Source of the DNA: an uncultured Burkholderiaceae bacterium
GTDB taxonomy: Bacteria > Pseudomonadota > Gammaproteobacteria > Burkholderiales > Burkholderiaceae_F
Direction: 5' to 3'
Assembly: GCA_944390675.1 (NCBI GenBank)
Contig: CALXQR010000005.1
Coordinates: forward strand, 62,001 to 126,000
Length of the DNA: 64,000 nucleotides
In this document: piece after piece, positions 37,368-46,498 of the stretch
How positions within the stretch are numbered: position 1 is the stretch's first letter
How the letters are laid out: each line of letters begins with the position of its first letter
Notes under the pieces: generated by a model
Told to the model about the DNA's origin: nothing
Databases searched by the model: none
What the model saw: only the letters and a program-made list of their open reading frames with translations
Made by a program: the position numbers and the translations under genes

Positions 37368-37409
37368 ATGATCAAGGTCAATCCACGTGTTTTGATAGTT
37401 TGGTGTAAA
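37368..37409 (+). promoter_or_regulatory. Candidate FNR-activated promoter of frdA
   Basis: ATGATCAAGGTCAA (37368-37381) matches the FNR consensus at eight of ten core positions. A -10 box TGTAAA at 37404-37409 is preceded by TGG, an extended -10. If transcription starts near 37416 the FNR site is centred at -41.5, the standard activating position. The leader would then be about 477 nt. Confidence 0.45.
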
Positions 37410-37415
37410 CTTCGG

Positions 37416-37892
37416 GTTATTCCCAATGGGTGTTTTTCTGTTTTGTCCGTCAGAATGCCTGTGAATTCGGGCTTTTTGGCAATTCGGTCAAAGCAAAAAC
37501 ACGAATGGAGAAGGATATGTTTAGTCTTTAAGCGCATTCGTTTCGGGCCTCTGATGAAGACCGAGACGATCTGTTGTGCCTAAAGACTGGACCTATTTTT
37601 GTAACGGCCGAGTTCTCAATAGGTTCGTATGCGGCGTGACAACCCGCATCGGATGAGCTCGGTGGAGTATTTGTCCGTGCTTGACACGTGAGAATACGCC
37701 CCCTTCAAATGCGTCTGCGGGTTTTTATACCAGCAGGCAAGAGAGAATGAGCATTCTCTTGGGTTTCCCGAGGCGGGCGGTTCGGTAACAACGGTTGAGA
37801 CGAACGAGGGGAACCTTTTTAAGAAGACCCCTGCCGATACAGGAACATATCCTGAATCGGTGGCCCTCTTGGATCAAGGAGACCAAGTAATT
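37416..37892 (+). other. Long structured leader of frdA
   Basis: This stretch holds no credible gene apart from an eight-codon frame (ATG at 37505, MEKDMFSL) and several hairpins: ATGCGG/CCGCAT at 37629-37649, GTATT...AATAC around CGTG/CACG at 37668-37696, AGAGAATG-type stem at 37739-37763, and CCGATaCAGG/CCTGaATCGG at 37834-37860 just before the ribosome site. Such a leader could stabilise the message or regulate it. I recognise no known riboswitch. Confidence 0.5.
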
Positions 37893-39878
37893 ATGAAAAT
37901 CATCTACACCGACGTGCTGGTGATTGGTGCTGGTTTGGCTGGTTTGCGTATGGCAGTTGCTGCCAAGCATCGCGGTCAAGACACCATCATCTTGTCGCTG
38001 GTGCCGCCCAAGCGCTCTCACTCGAAAGCCGCTCAAGGTGGTATGCAAGCTTCTTTGGGTAACGTGATTAAAGGTTTGGGCGATAACGAAGACGTCCACT
38101 TTGCCGACACGGTGAAGGGTTCCGACTGGGGCTGCGACCAAGATGTCGCCCGCTTGTTCGTGACGACCGCTCCGAAGGCTGTTCGTGAATTGGCTGCCTG
38201 GGGTGTGCCCTGGAGCCGTATCACCCCGGGTGATCGTCAAGTGATCATCAACGGTGAACGCGTTACGATTACCGAACGTAAGGAAGCTGCTGGCTTGATC
38301 GGCCAACGCGACTTCGGCGGTACGAAGAAGTGGCGTACGTGCTTCGTGTCTGACGGCACGGGCCATGCTATGTTGAACGCCGTGAGCGACCGCGTTATTG
38401 CTGAACACATTCCTGTTGTGGAACGTGTCGAAGCGATCGCTTTGATTCATGATGGCAAGCGCTGCTACGGTTCTGTTGTTCGTGATTTGATCACGGGCGA
38501 ATTGATGGCTTATGTGTCTAAGGCCACGGCCATCGCTGCCGGCGGTGCCGGTCGTCTGTTCCGCGTGACCACGAACGCTGTGATTTGCGAAGGTTCCGGC
38601 CACTCCTTGGCTTTGGAAACCGGTGTTGCCACGTTGGGCAACATGGAAGCCGTTCAGTTCCACCCGACCGGTATTTTCCCGGCCGGTATTCTCGTGACCG
38701 AAGGCTGCCGCGGTGACGGCGGTCTGTTGCGTGACGTTGACGGCCACCGCTTCATGCCGGACGTCGAACCTGAAAAGAAAGAATTGGCTTCCCGTGACGT
38801 CGTGAGCCGTCGTATGGAAGAACGTATCGCTCAAGGCAAGGGTGTGAAGAGCCGCTTCGGTGAACACATCTGGTTGGACATCACCTTGTTGGGCGAACAC
38901 CACATTAAGCACAACCTCCGTGAAGTGTATGAAATCTGCCACTACTTCTTGGGTGTTGACCCTGTGAAGGAATGGATCCCTGTGCGTCCTGCTCAGCACT
39001 ACACGATGGGTGGTATCCGCACCGACTACACGGGCGAAAGCCGTCAATTGAAGGGCTTGTTCGCCGCCGGCGAATGCGCCTGCTGGGATATGCACGGTTT
39101 CAACCGCTTGGGTGGTAACTCTGTGGCTGAAACGGTTGTGGCTGGTATGTTGGTTGGCGAATACATCGCTGACTTCTGCGAAAAGCCTGAAAACGTTATC
39201 GATATCCCGACTTCGATCGTCTATGACTTCATCAAGCGCGAACAAGCCAAGCTTGATCGCTTCTGCGATGGCCACGGTTCTGAAGACCCGGCCAAGTTGC
39301 GCGCTCGCATGCAAGATATCATGACCTCCAAGATCGGTATTTTCCGTCGCGGCGCCGATATGGAAAGCGCCATCAGCGAATTGGAAGACCTCTACAAGCG
39401 TTCTCACAACGTCTCTTGTAAGTCTCAGCTCGGTGCCAACGCTGAATTGACGTACGCCTACCGTACGCAAAAGATGTTGCGCTTGGCTTTGACGATTGCT
39501 TGCGGTGCTGCTGCCCGTAAGGAATCCCGTGGTGCTCACTTCCGTGAAGACTACCCGGTGCGTGATGACGCCAAGTGGCTCAAGCGCACGTTGTCTTCCT
39601 GGAAGGACGAAAACGACACGTTGCCGACGCTCTCTTACGAAGACCTCGACGTCAACAAGATGGAGTTGCCTCCGGGTTGGCGTGGTTACGGTGCCAAGAA
39701 CTACATCGATCACCCGGATACGGCCAAGCGTCAAGCTGAAGTCGATGAAATCCGCGCGAAGATGGAAGCCGAAGGTGCCGACCGTTTTGCTATCCAAAAC
39801 GCTTTGATGCCGTTTGCTCACCTCTTGCCGAAGCGCTTGCAAGGTAAGAATGAACGCATCGATGAACCCTTGGCCTAA
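37893..39878 (+). CDS. frdA: Fumarate reductase flavoprotein subunit (Wolinella type)
   Basis: FrdA reduces fumarate to succinate with electrons from FrdB in anaerobic respiration. The 661-residue protein starts at the ATG at 37893 after AAGGAG. It has the FAD site [12 protein letters not shown], the covalent FAD histidine H43 in [10 protein letters not shown] (same number as in Wolinella succinogenes), [19 protein letters not shown], and the catalytic region [16 protein letters not shown]-like stretch. Length and motifs follow the epsilonproteobacterial enzyme, not the E. coli one. Codon use is very biased, a sign of high expression. No cytochrome b gene precedes it. Confidence 0.95.
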   Translation: MKIIYTDVLVIGAGLAGLRMAVAAKHRGQDTIILSLVPPKRSHSKAAQGGMQASLGNVIKGLGDNEDVHFADTVKGSDWGCDQDVARLFVTTAPKAVRELAAWGVPWSRITPGDRQVIINGERVTITERKEAAGLIGQRDFGGTKKWRTCFVSDGTGHAMLNAVSDRVIAEHIPVVERVEAIALIHDGKRCYGSVVRDLITGELMAYVSKATAIAAGGAGRLFRVTTNAVICEGSGHSLALETGVATLGNMEAVQFHPTGIFPAGILVTEGCRGDGGLLRDVDGHRFMPDVEPEKKELASRDVVSRRMEERIAQGKGVKSRFGEHIWLDITLLGEHHIKHNLREVYEICHYFLGVDPVKEWIPVRPAQHYTMGGIRTDYTGESRQLKGLFAAGECACWDMHGFNRLGGNSVAETVVAGMLVGEYIADFCEKPENVIDIPTSIVYDFIKREQAKLDRFCDGHGSEDPAKLRARMQDIMTSKIGIFRRGADMESAISELEDLYKRSHNVSCKSQLGANAELTYAYRTQKMLRLALTIACGAAARKESRGAHFREDYPVRDDAKWLKRTLSSWKDENDTLPTLSYEDLDVNKMELPPGWRGYGAKNYIDHPDTAKRQAEVDEIRAKMEAEGADRFAIQNALMPFAHLLPKRLQGKNERIDEPLA

Positions 39879-39892
39879 GGAGCTGACGAAAA

Positions 39893-40699
39893 ATGAGTGA
39901 AAACAATACCCAAAAGCAACATCGTCTGCTCAAGATCAGCATCTTGCGCTACAACCCTGCTGATCCGGCTAGTGTGCCTCACATGCAGACGTTCGAATTG
40001 GAAGAATCTGATTCGATGACCTTGTTCATCGCGTTGAACGAATTGCGCGACAAGCAAGATCCTTCTTTGCAATTTGACTTCGTGTGCCGTGCCGGTATTT
40101 GCGGTTCTTGCGCCATGATGATCAACGGTAAGCCCGGTTTGGCTTGCCGTACGTTGACCCGCGACTTGCCGACGGAATTCACGTTGGCTCCGTTGCCGGC
40201 CTTCGAATTGATCGGCGACTTGTCCGTCAACACCGGTAAGTGGATGCGCAACATGAGTGAACGCATGGAAACCTGGGTTCACTTGAAGGAAGAACAGATC
40301 GATCTTTGCCGCAAGGAAGAACCGATGGATCCGCAATTGGCCGAAGATATTTATCTGTTGGACCGTTGCGTGGAATGCGGTTGCTGTATCGCCGGTTGCG
40401 GTACAGTCCGCATGCGCCCGGACTTCGCCGGCGGCGTGGCTATCAACAAGATCGCTCGATTCCGTTTGGACCCGCGCGACAACCGTAACGACGCCGACTA
40501 CTATGAAGTGATCGGTGACGACAGCGGTGTGTTCGGTTGCATGTCCTTGCTCGCTTGCCACGACTTCTGCCCGAAGCAGTTGCCGTTGAAGACGCAAATC
40601 GCCTTCATCCGTCGTAAGATGGCTGAACAAGGTATCCGCGGCTACGATAAGGTTTTGCCGACCCCGAAGAAGGCTATTCCTATCAAGGTCGTGAAGTAA
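39893..40699 (+). CDS. frdB: Fumarate reductase iron-sulfur subunit
   Basis: FrdB passes electrons from the quinol side to FrdA. The 268-residue protein has the 2Fe-2S cysteines C65, C70, C73 and C85 (CRAGICGSC ... C), then CVECGCCIAGC from residue 159 and GCMSLLACHDFCPK for the 4Fe-4S and 3Fe-4S clusters. It is about 30 residues longer than the Wolinella protein, mostly at the C-terminus, and begins 14 bases after frdA. A membrane anchor subunit is needed for quinol oxidation but is not encoded next to it. Confidence 0.95.
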   Translation: MSENNTQKQHRLLKISILRYNPADPASVPHMQTFELEESDSMTLFIALNELRDKQDPSLQFDFVCRAGICGSCAMMINGKPGLACRTLTRDLPTEFTLAPLPAFELIGDLSVNTGKWMRNMSERMETWVHLKEEQIDLCRKEEPMDPQLAEDIYLLDRCVECGCCIAGCGTVRMRPDFAGGVAINKIARFRLDPRDNRNDADYYEVIGDDSGVFGCMSLLACHDFCPKQLPLKTQIAFIRRKMAEQGIRGYDKVLPTPKKAIPIKVVK

Positions 40700-40895
40700 T
40701 TCTCAAAACTTGAGAGAGGGTTTGAAGCGTCGATTCGGCGCTTCAAATCCAATTGAGAGTTTTGAAACCCTACGGGGTGTCAATGGACCGACGATGCCCG
40801 GTGACGGAGTCATCGATTGACACTGCGTAGTTTACAAAACGGAGACGCCTCAAAAGACGCCTTCTTAATATGATTTAACGAGGAGCAAAATTAAC
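40700..40895 (+). other. Structured spacer between frdB and aspA
   Basis: It holds a hairpin TTTGAAGCG/CGCTTCAAA (40721-40747) nested inside a wider pair TCAAAACT/AGTTTTGA, and a second inverted repeat GTGTCAAT (40777-40784) with ATTGACAC (40816-40823) enclosing CGATG/CATCG. There are no T-runs, so these look like message-stabilising or regulatory structures rather than terminators. No gene is seen. Confidence 0.5.
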
Positions 40896-42296
40896 ATGTC
40901 TCGTATTGAATATGACTTCCTTGGTGGCAAGGAAATTCCTGATGATTGCTACTATGGCGTTCAAACCCTGCGTGGCAAGGAAAACTTCCATGTGACGGAA
41001 ATGTCCATGGCTCAAGAACCGTTCTTCATCATCGCTTTTGCGTATGTGAAAAAGGCTGCCGCCATGGCCAACAAGGAACTCGGTACGATCCCGGCCAACG
41101 TCGCTGACGCTTTGATCTGGGCTTGCGACCAATTGATCGCTGGCAAATACCATGATCAATTCGTGACTGACTGGGTCCAAGGTGGTGCCGGTACGTCCAC
41201 GAACATGAACTGCAATGAAGTCATCTGCAACTTGGCCGCTGAAAAGTTGGGTTCCAAGAAGGGTGACTATGCTTTGGTTTCTCCGAACGACCACGCTAAC
41301 TTCGGTCAATCCACCAACGACACGTATCCGACCGCTTTCCACGTTGCCTTGTTGCTCCGCAGCAATGTGATGTTGAAGGCTGTTGAAGACCTCGTCGCTT
41401 CCTTCTACAAGAAGGCTGACGAATTCAAGACCGTCTTGAAGATGGGTCGTACGCACTTGCAAGACGCTGTGCCGATGACCTTGGGTCAAGAATTCCACGG
41501 CTGGGGCTTCACGATCGCCGACGAAATCAAGACGATCAAAGATGCTCAAGAACATCTTTATGTCGTGAACCTCGGTGGTACGGCTATCGGTACGACCGTG
41601 ACGGCTCACCCGGATTATCCGGCCTTGGCTGTCAAGTACTTGGCTGAATTGACTGGCTTGCCGATGCGCAATAGCGAAGACTTGATCGCTGCTACCTCTG
41701 ACTGCGGCGGTTATGTTGCTATCTCCAGCGCTATGAAGAGCTTGGCCGTTAAGTTGACGAAGGTTTGCAACGACTTGCGCTTGTTGGCTTCTGGTCCGCG
41801 CTGCGGCTTCCAAGAAGTTAACCTCCCGCAAATGCAACCGGGTTCTTCCATCATGCCGGGTAAGGTCAACCCTGTTGAATTGGAAGCCATGAACCAAGCG
41901 AGCTTCATCGCTATTGGTTTGGACACCACGGTCATGTTGGCTGCCTCTGCTGGTCAGCTCGAATTGAACGTGATGGAACCCCCGATTACCTGGGCTCTGT
42001 TCTTCGGTATGAAGGTCATGACCAACGCCATGAACGGCATGCGTACGAAGTGCATTGACGGTATCACCGCCAATGTCGATCGCTGCAAGGACTTGGTGAT
42101 GGGTTCCTTGGGCATCATCACGATCTTGAAGCCGCACTTCGGCTACAAGACCTGCTCTGAAATCGCCCACGAAGGCTACCACACTGGTAAGACCTTGCAT
42201 CAACTCATCGTTGAAGAACGTAAGTTGATGACGCAAGAAGAATGGGATAAGGTTTTCAACTTGCAAAACCTCATCGCTCCTAAGTTCGAAATGTAA
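40896..42296 (+). CDS. aspA: Aspartate ammonia-lyase
   Basis: AspA splits aspartate into fumarate and ammonia, feeding fumarate reductase. The 466-residue protein has the fumarase/aspartase signature GSSIMPGKVN (316-325) with the catalytic Ser loop, QGGAGTSTNMNCNEV near 95-109 and GRTHLQDAVPMTLGQEF near 184-200. The start has GAGGAG. Strong codon bias matches frdAB and dcu, and the four genes form a functional block. Confidence 0.96.
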   Translation: MSRIEYDFLGGKEIPDDCYYGVQTLRGKENFHVTEMSMAQEPFFIIAFAYVKKAAAMANKELGTIPANVADALIWACDQLIAGKYHDQFVTDWVQGGAGTSTNMNCNEVICNLAAEKLGSKKGDYALVSPNDHANFGQSTNDTYPTAFHVALLLRSNVMLKAVEDLVASFYKKADEFKTVLKMGRTHLQDAVPMTLGQEFHGWGFTIADEIKTIKDAQEHLYVVNLGGTAIGTTVTAHPDYPALAVKYLAELTGLPMRNSEDLIAATSDCGGYVAISSAMKSLAVKLTKVCNDLRLLASGPRCGFQEVNLPQMQPGSSIMPGKVNPVELEAMNQASFIAIGLDTTVMLAASAGQLELNVMEPPITWALFFGMKVMTNAMNGMRTKCIDGITANVDRCKDLVMGSLGIITILKPHFGYKTCSEIAHEGYHTGKTLHQLIVEERKLMTQEEWDKVFNLQNLIAPKFEM

Positions 42297-42475
42297 TTTC
42301 AAACCTAGGGTAAACCTCGTACCAAAATTTTTTGATGCGGGGTAAAGTTCTCACAGTCACGGAGGCGGCAGAGTAATCTGCCGCCGATGTGATTGGGCTT
42401 CAGCATAATAAGGGTTATCCCTTATTATTCTGAAGATATAAGAAAGATAATAACTACTCCGGTTTTGGGGGTAAT
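42297..42475 (+). other. Structured spacer between aspA and dcu
   Basis: Two clear hairpins lie in tandem: GGCGGCAGA-GTAA-TCTGCCGCC at 42364-42385 and ATAATAAGGG-TTAT-CCCTTATTAT at about 42406-42429. Neither has a T-run. AT-rich sequence with possible -10 boxes follows before the ribosome site GGGGG of dcu. Confidence 0.5.
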
Positions 42476-43810
42476 ATGGATCTGATGTTAATTCTTCAAA
42501 TTGTTGTCCTCTTGGCGGCTATCTTCTTCGGTGTCCGTTTGGGTGGCATTGGTATCGGCTACGCCGGCGGTATCGGCGTGCTGGTTTTGGGTCTCGTCTG
42601 CGGCATGACGCCGGGTGCGATTCCCTGGGATGTGATCTTGATCATCATGTCCGTGATCGCTGCCATTTCTGCTATGCAGTTGGCTGGCGGTCTCGACTAC
42701 TTGGTTCAAATCGCTGAAAACATTCTTCGTAGCAATCCGAAGCACATCAACTACTTGGCTCCGATCGTGACCTATGTGTTGACGATCTTCGCCGGTACGG
42801 GTCACACGGCTTTCTCCATGATCCCGGTTATCGTTGAAGTGGCTAAGGAACAAAACATTAAGCCTGTTTGCCCGTTGTCCATCGCTGTGGTTTCCTCTCA
42901 GATCGCCATTACGGCTTCTCCGGTTTCCGCCGCCGTGATTTACATGACTGGCGTTCTCGAACCGTTCGGTTGGAGCTACCCGGCCTTGCTCGGTATCTGG
43001 ATTGTGACCACGTTCGCTGGCTGCATGGTGACGGCTTTTGTTATGACCTTGATCCAAAACATGGACTTGAACAGCGACCCGGTTTACCGTGATCGTTTGG
43101 CCAAGGGTCTCGTGAAGGCTCCGCAAGGCGCTACGCACCGTGAAATCTCTGACTCCGCTAAGAAGTCTGTTTGGATCTTCTTGGTTGGTGTTATCGCTGT
43201 GGTGCTTTACGCTTCTGCCATTTCTCCGGCTGTTGGTATCGTTGATCCGGTCATCGTCGGCCGTGACGCCGCCATTATGGGCATCATGTTGACGATCGGT
43301 ACGTTGATCACCGTTATGTGCAAGATCCACGTTGACGACATCGCTTCCTGCTCCGTCTTCAAGAGCGGTATGGTTGCTTGCGTTTGCGTGTTGGGTGTTG
43401 CATGGCTCGGTAACACGTTCGTTGCTGGTCACACGAAAGAAATCACGGAATTCTCCGCTACGACCGTGGCTGAAAATCCTGCCTTGTTGGCCGTGATCTT
43501 CTTCTTCGCCGCTATGTTGTTGTATAGCCAAGCTGCTACGGCTAAGGCCATTACGCCTGCCGTTGTGACGGCTTTGGGCATCACCGCTGCTAACCCGGGC
43601 GATTCCTACATGTTGGTCGCCACGTTCGCCGCTGTGTCCGCCTTGTTCGTTCTCCCGACGTACCCGACGTTGTTGGGCGCCGTTCAGATGGACGACACGG
43701 GTACAACCCGCATCGGTAAGTTCGTGTTTAACCACGCGTTCTTCCTGCCTGGCGTGTTGGCCATTGTCTTCAGCGTGGTCTTCGGCTTCATCGCCTGCTC
43801 TGTGTTCTAA
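42476..43810 (+). CDS. Anaerobic C4-dicarboxylate transporter (DcuA/DcuB family)
   Basis: Dcu carriers exchange fumarate, malate or aspartate for succinate in anaerobic respiration. The 444-residue protein is of full length with about ten or more membrane segments. Motifs include FAGTGHTAFSMIPVI (about 102-116), the ITASPVSAAV stretch near 141-150 and LYSQAATAKAITPAV. DcuA and DcuB cannot be told apart safely. It follows aspA, so aspartate uptake coupled to succinate export is likely. Codon bias is strong. Confidence 0.92.
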   Translation: MDLMLILQIVVLLAAIFFGVRLGGIGIGYAGGIGVLVLGLVCGMTPGAIPWDVILIIMSVIAAISAMQLAGGLDYLVQIAENILRSNPKHINYLAPIVTYVLTIFAGTGHTAFSMIPVIVEVAKEQNIKPVCPLSIAVVSSQIAITASPVSAAVIYMTGVLEPFGWSYPALLGIWIVTTFAGCMVTAFVMTLIQNMDLNSDPVYRDRLAKGLVKAPQGATHREISDSAKKSVWIFLVGVIAVVLYASAISPAVGIVDPVIVGRDAAIMGIMLTIGTLITVMCKIHVDDIASCSVFKSGMVACVCVLGVAWLGNTFVAGHTKEITEFSATTVAENPALLAVIFFFAAMLLYSQAATAKAITPAVVTALGITAANPGDSYMLVATFAAVSALFVLPTYPTLLGAVQMDDTGTTRIGKFVFNHAFFLPGVLAIVFSVVFGFIACSVF

Positions 43811-43832
43811 TCTGAACATACGCTGAAAAACA

Positions 43833-43906
43833 AATCGGGTACTGAATCAGTACCCGATGGCAAAAATAAAAACGGTAGACTGTTTTGCAGTTTGCCGTTT
43901 TTTTCG
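43833..43906 (+). terminator. Double terminator after the dcu gene
   Basis: First CGGGTACTG-AAT-CAGTACCCG (about 43835-43855), then AAAACGG...CCGTTTTTTT with a paired ACTG/CAGT top (about 43869-43906). The second has a seven-T run. Confidence 0.85.
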
Positions 43907-44161
43907 CAAAATCGTTTACCTTTGATATCGCTAAATCTCAAAAAAGGCTTTTGGCTGCATAGAAAAAAGCGAAGTAGTCCTTCCCTATCAGTGGTAAACG
44001 TTCGTTTGCTCAGAAGCCTTTAAATCTTAAACAGAACGCATAAAAAAACGAATCCCAGCTCTCAGGTCATTAACATCAATGATAGGGGTTTAAAAAGCGA
44101 AATTGAGTAGATGCCGACCGCGTGTCTAATCGATCTCAGAGAGTTTTTTTTTGTTTCGGTA
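43907..44161. other. Spacer after the fumarate block
   Basis: These 255 bases between converging genes hold no frame with a ribosome site. CCCTATCAGT at 43983 and ACTGATAGGG-like TGATAGGGG at 44081 are weakly complementary, and nine T occur at 44147-44155. I see no gene. Confidence 0.4.
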
Positions 44162-46498
44162 CTAGTTTTTCGGTTGCGGTCTGATGAGAAGGGTGATGAT
44201 GCCGGAACTTAAAATTCCCATGGCAGTGGTTAACCCAAAGATGTGCAGAGCAGGTGTGGAACTCAGACCGATGACGCAGAAAGCAAAACTGCTCGATAGA
44301 AAACCGAACGTGGTTAAGCTGAAACTTAAATCTTCATTTTCTTCATTTGTGTAGTAAAGCAGAGCTATCGCCAGCCCGACTCCATAAGCCACTATCAAAG
44401 CCATGGCGCTAAAGACCGTAAAGGGCATATCAAACCAGGAAGAAAGCGATACCGCTGAGGCCACACCCAATAAGGCCGGTACGACGATTCGCCAGGAGCG
44501 CAGACCGTAGTGAAAGAGGCTCACTGTGAAAGAGCAAACGATGACTAAGGCCAAAATGCCGACAAAGATATATCGATATTGGGCGAGGAAATTGTTTGCA
44601 TCACCTGACATGTCCACAAAGGTTACCCCTGCCAGATGATCTGCCAAACCATAGAGTTTTTGCATTTCATTTTCAGTCATGCCCGCAACCTGGACAATCG
44701 AGCTGAAGCCTTCGGGCACATCTAACCACAAATGTCTGACGGGATAGGCCGTCGGGGAATTGAGCCAGTCTTCAAAACGTACGTTAAGCTGCACAGGGTT
44801 GGGATTGGGCAGCTGATAGCCCAATATCGCCGATAAGGGCTCTTTGACTCTGTTAAACATTTCCTGACGCAAGAGCTCAATTTCATGCTGTCTTGTGTAG
44901 GAGGGGAACCACTTGGAAATGCAGGTGGTGGTCATATCGCTGAGATTGAGCCCTCGTTGCACAAAACCTAAACGCAAAGCTTCCTCGCCCATGAGAACGT
45001 CTTGAGCGGAGGAGGCGGTTACGATGAAAAATTTGTCATTGTTGGGCAAACTCAGCAAAGAATCCACCCGTCGCTGTTCCGTCGCGACCTCGGATGATAC
45101 ATAGGTTAAATTTTCAATGTTCTGCGTAAATTTAATTTGAATGAACCCCGCCAATAAGATAACGAAAAATGTGATACCAACGGCGGTGTAGTCTGAAGGT
45201 CTTTTTTGCCAGTGCTTAAGCGAAAAGCGGGGGAAGTAACGACTGAAGATCAGCATCTTTTTGCTGAAATCGTTCTCTGCAATCGGACCGGGGTTAAAAC
45301 TCGGGAAAATCAAAATCAAAGTGATTGCGCAGGCTAAAAGCCCGCTGCTCATAAAGACTGCAGCTTGACGAATGGGCGGCAGCGGAATGATGTAAAGCAG
45401 CGCGATCGCCATGCATTCAATGACGACAATCCACAGAAGCGGTTTGAGAATCTTGTCAAAGACGCGAACCGGAGACAAAAGAGAATAATGGCGATGCACC
45501 AGCAAAAAATAACCGACCAGCATGACCACCAAACCTGTCAAAGAGGATCCGCAGACGATTGACCATAAAGAAACCTCTCTGAAGGTGATGATGACAGCAA
45601 AAAGTCCGGCGACATAACTCGACAAAATCGTAAAAAAGACCAATGTCGGGAAGCGATTGGAAGGCGACCACTTACGAATTAAGCCGCCTAAAAAGATAAT
45701 CATGAAAGTTGCAATACCAGAAAGTTCCAGCATGTGTGTCTGCGCGGCCGCTGCGCCAACGTAAGGTTTGCCGTGAACAATCACCATCGAGGACGGATCA
45801 ATGGAGGCGCTCACTTCTTTGAGATCATCAATGGCGTTGTTTAATTCAAGGTAAGACAGATTATCGAGATTTTGGGGAGCTTGGAAAACAAAAATGGCCC
45901 ACACGTAACCTTGAGCGTAAAGTTTCAGTGTGTCGCCGCTTGAGACAACAGTGCTGCGCGGCAACCGTTTTTGAGCCCAACGATCAAAAAATCCCAACGG
46001 ATCGTCAGCTTTTGGAATGAGATTGGCCTGACCGATGCCGGTGAGGCTTTCAAGACTTCTAGCAAGCAGTTCTTCATCGGAAGAATTACCCACGGTATGC
46101 TGGTCAATCAAATTCATCAGCCGATTGGAAATCAGGCGATAGAACGAAAAATACTGATTGATTTCCAGGCCTTCCCAGTTGACTCTTTCTAATGCGGCTG
46201 GCGGCGTCCAGAGCGCTTTGAGTTTTAATACATTGTCATCGAATAACTGGGCGTGGCTTTCCGGGAAACCCACCATGAAGGTCAGTCGGTAATTTTCAAA
46301 TGACGAGAGGCTTTTTTGGGCGGCCACGCGCGCGTCATCGACTTCTGTGATGGGAGCAAGGTGCGACTGGTCGTAATCAAAACCGTTTTTAAGCAGATAG
46401 TGCGCGCTAAAACCCAGTGCCAAAGTTAGCATCAGCACCCAAGTGACGGCCAGCACCTGCCAGGAAGCGAGAATGACTTTACGGATTTGCAAGTTCAT
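44162..46498 (-). CDS. MMPL/RND-type membrane exporter (COG4258-like)
   Basis: The 778-residue protein has the two-fold RND plan: an N-terminal helix, a periplasmic loop of about 230 residues, a block of five to six helices near 255-415, a second loop, and a second block near 630-775. It belongs with predicted exporters of lipid-like molecules found in aryl-polyene and fatty-acid clusters. Its start overlaps the LolA-like gene by 20 bases and has AGGAG just before it. No fatty-acid or polyene synthesis genes are near, so the cargo is unknown. Confidence 0.78.
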   Translation of the reverse strand: MNLQIRKVILASWQVLAVTWVLMLTLALGFSAHYLLKNGFDYDQSHLAPITEVDDARVAAQKSLSSFENYRLTFMVGFPESHAQLFDDNVLKLKALWTPPAALERVNWEGLEINQYFSFYRLISNRLMNLIDQHTVGNSSDEELLARSLESLTGIGQANLIPKADDPLGFFDRWAQKRLPRSTVVSSGDTLKLYAQGYVWAIFVFQAPQNLDNLSYLELNNAIDDLKEVSASIDPSSMVIVHGKPYVGAAAAQTHMLELSGIATFMIIFLGGLIRKWSPSNRFPTLVFFTILSSYVAGLFAVIITFREVSLWSIVCGSSLTGLVVMLVGYFLLVHRHYSLLSPVRVFDKILKPLLWIVVIECMAIALLYIIPLPPIRQAAVFMSSGLLACAITLILIFPSFNPGPIAENDFSKKMLIFSRYFPRFSLKHWQKRPSDYTAVGITFFVILLAGFIQIKFTQNIENLTYVSSEVATEQRRVDSLLSLPNNDKFFIVTASSAQDVLMGEEALRLGFVQRGLNLSDMTTTCISKWFPSYTRQHEIELLRQEMFNRVKEPLSAILGYQLPNPNPVQLNVRFEDWLNSPTAYPVRHLWLDVPEGFSSIVQVAGMTENEMQKLYGLADHLAGVTFVDMSGDANNFLAQYRYIFVGILALVIVCSFTVSLFHYGLRSWRIVVPALLGVASAVSLSSWFDMPFTVFSAMALIVAYGVGLAIALLYYTNEENEDLSFSLTTFGFLSSSFAFCVIGLSSTPALHIFGLTTAMGILSSGIITLLIRPQPKN

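Noticed and set aside
37308-37583. A 91-codon frame in the frdA upstream region
   Set aside because: No ribosome site, no recognisable domain, basic random-looking sequence; it overlaps the likely promoter.
37725-39842. A 705-codon open frame antisense to frdA, and similar long antisense frames over aspA (40875-42302) and dcu (42488-43819)
   Set aside because: They mirror strongly codon-biased genes and their His/Arg/Thr/Gln-rich translations match no fold; they are by-products of the codon bias.
43980-44095. CCCTATCAGTGGTA and TGATAGGG, resembling a tet operator
   Set aside because: The halves are 100 bases apart, no TetR-type gene is near, and each match is only partial.
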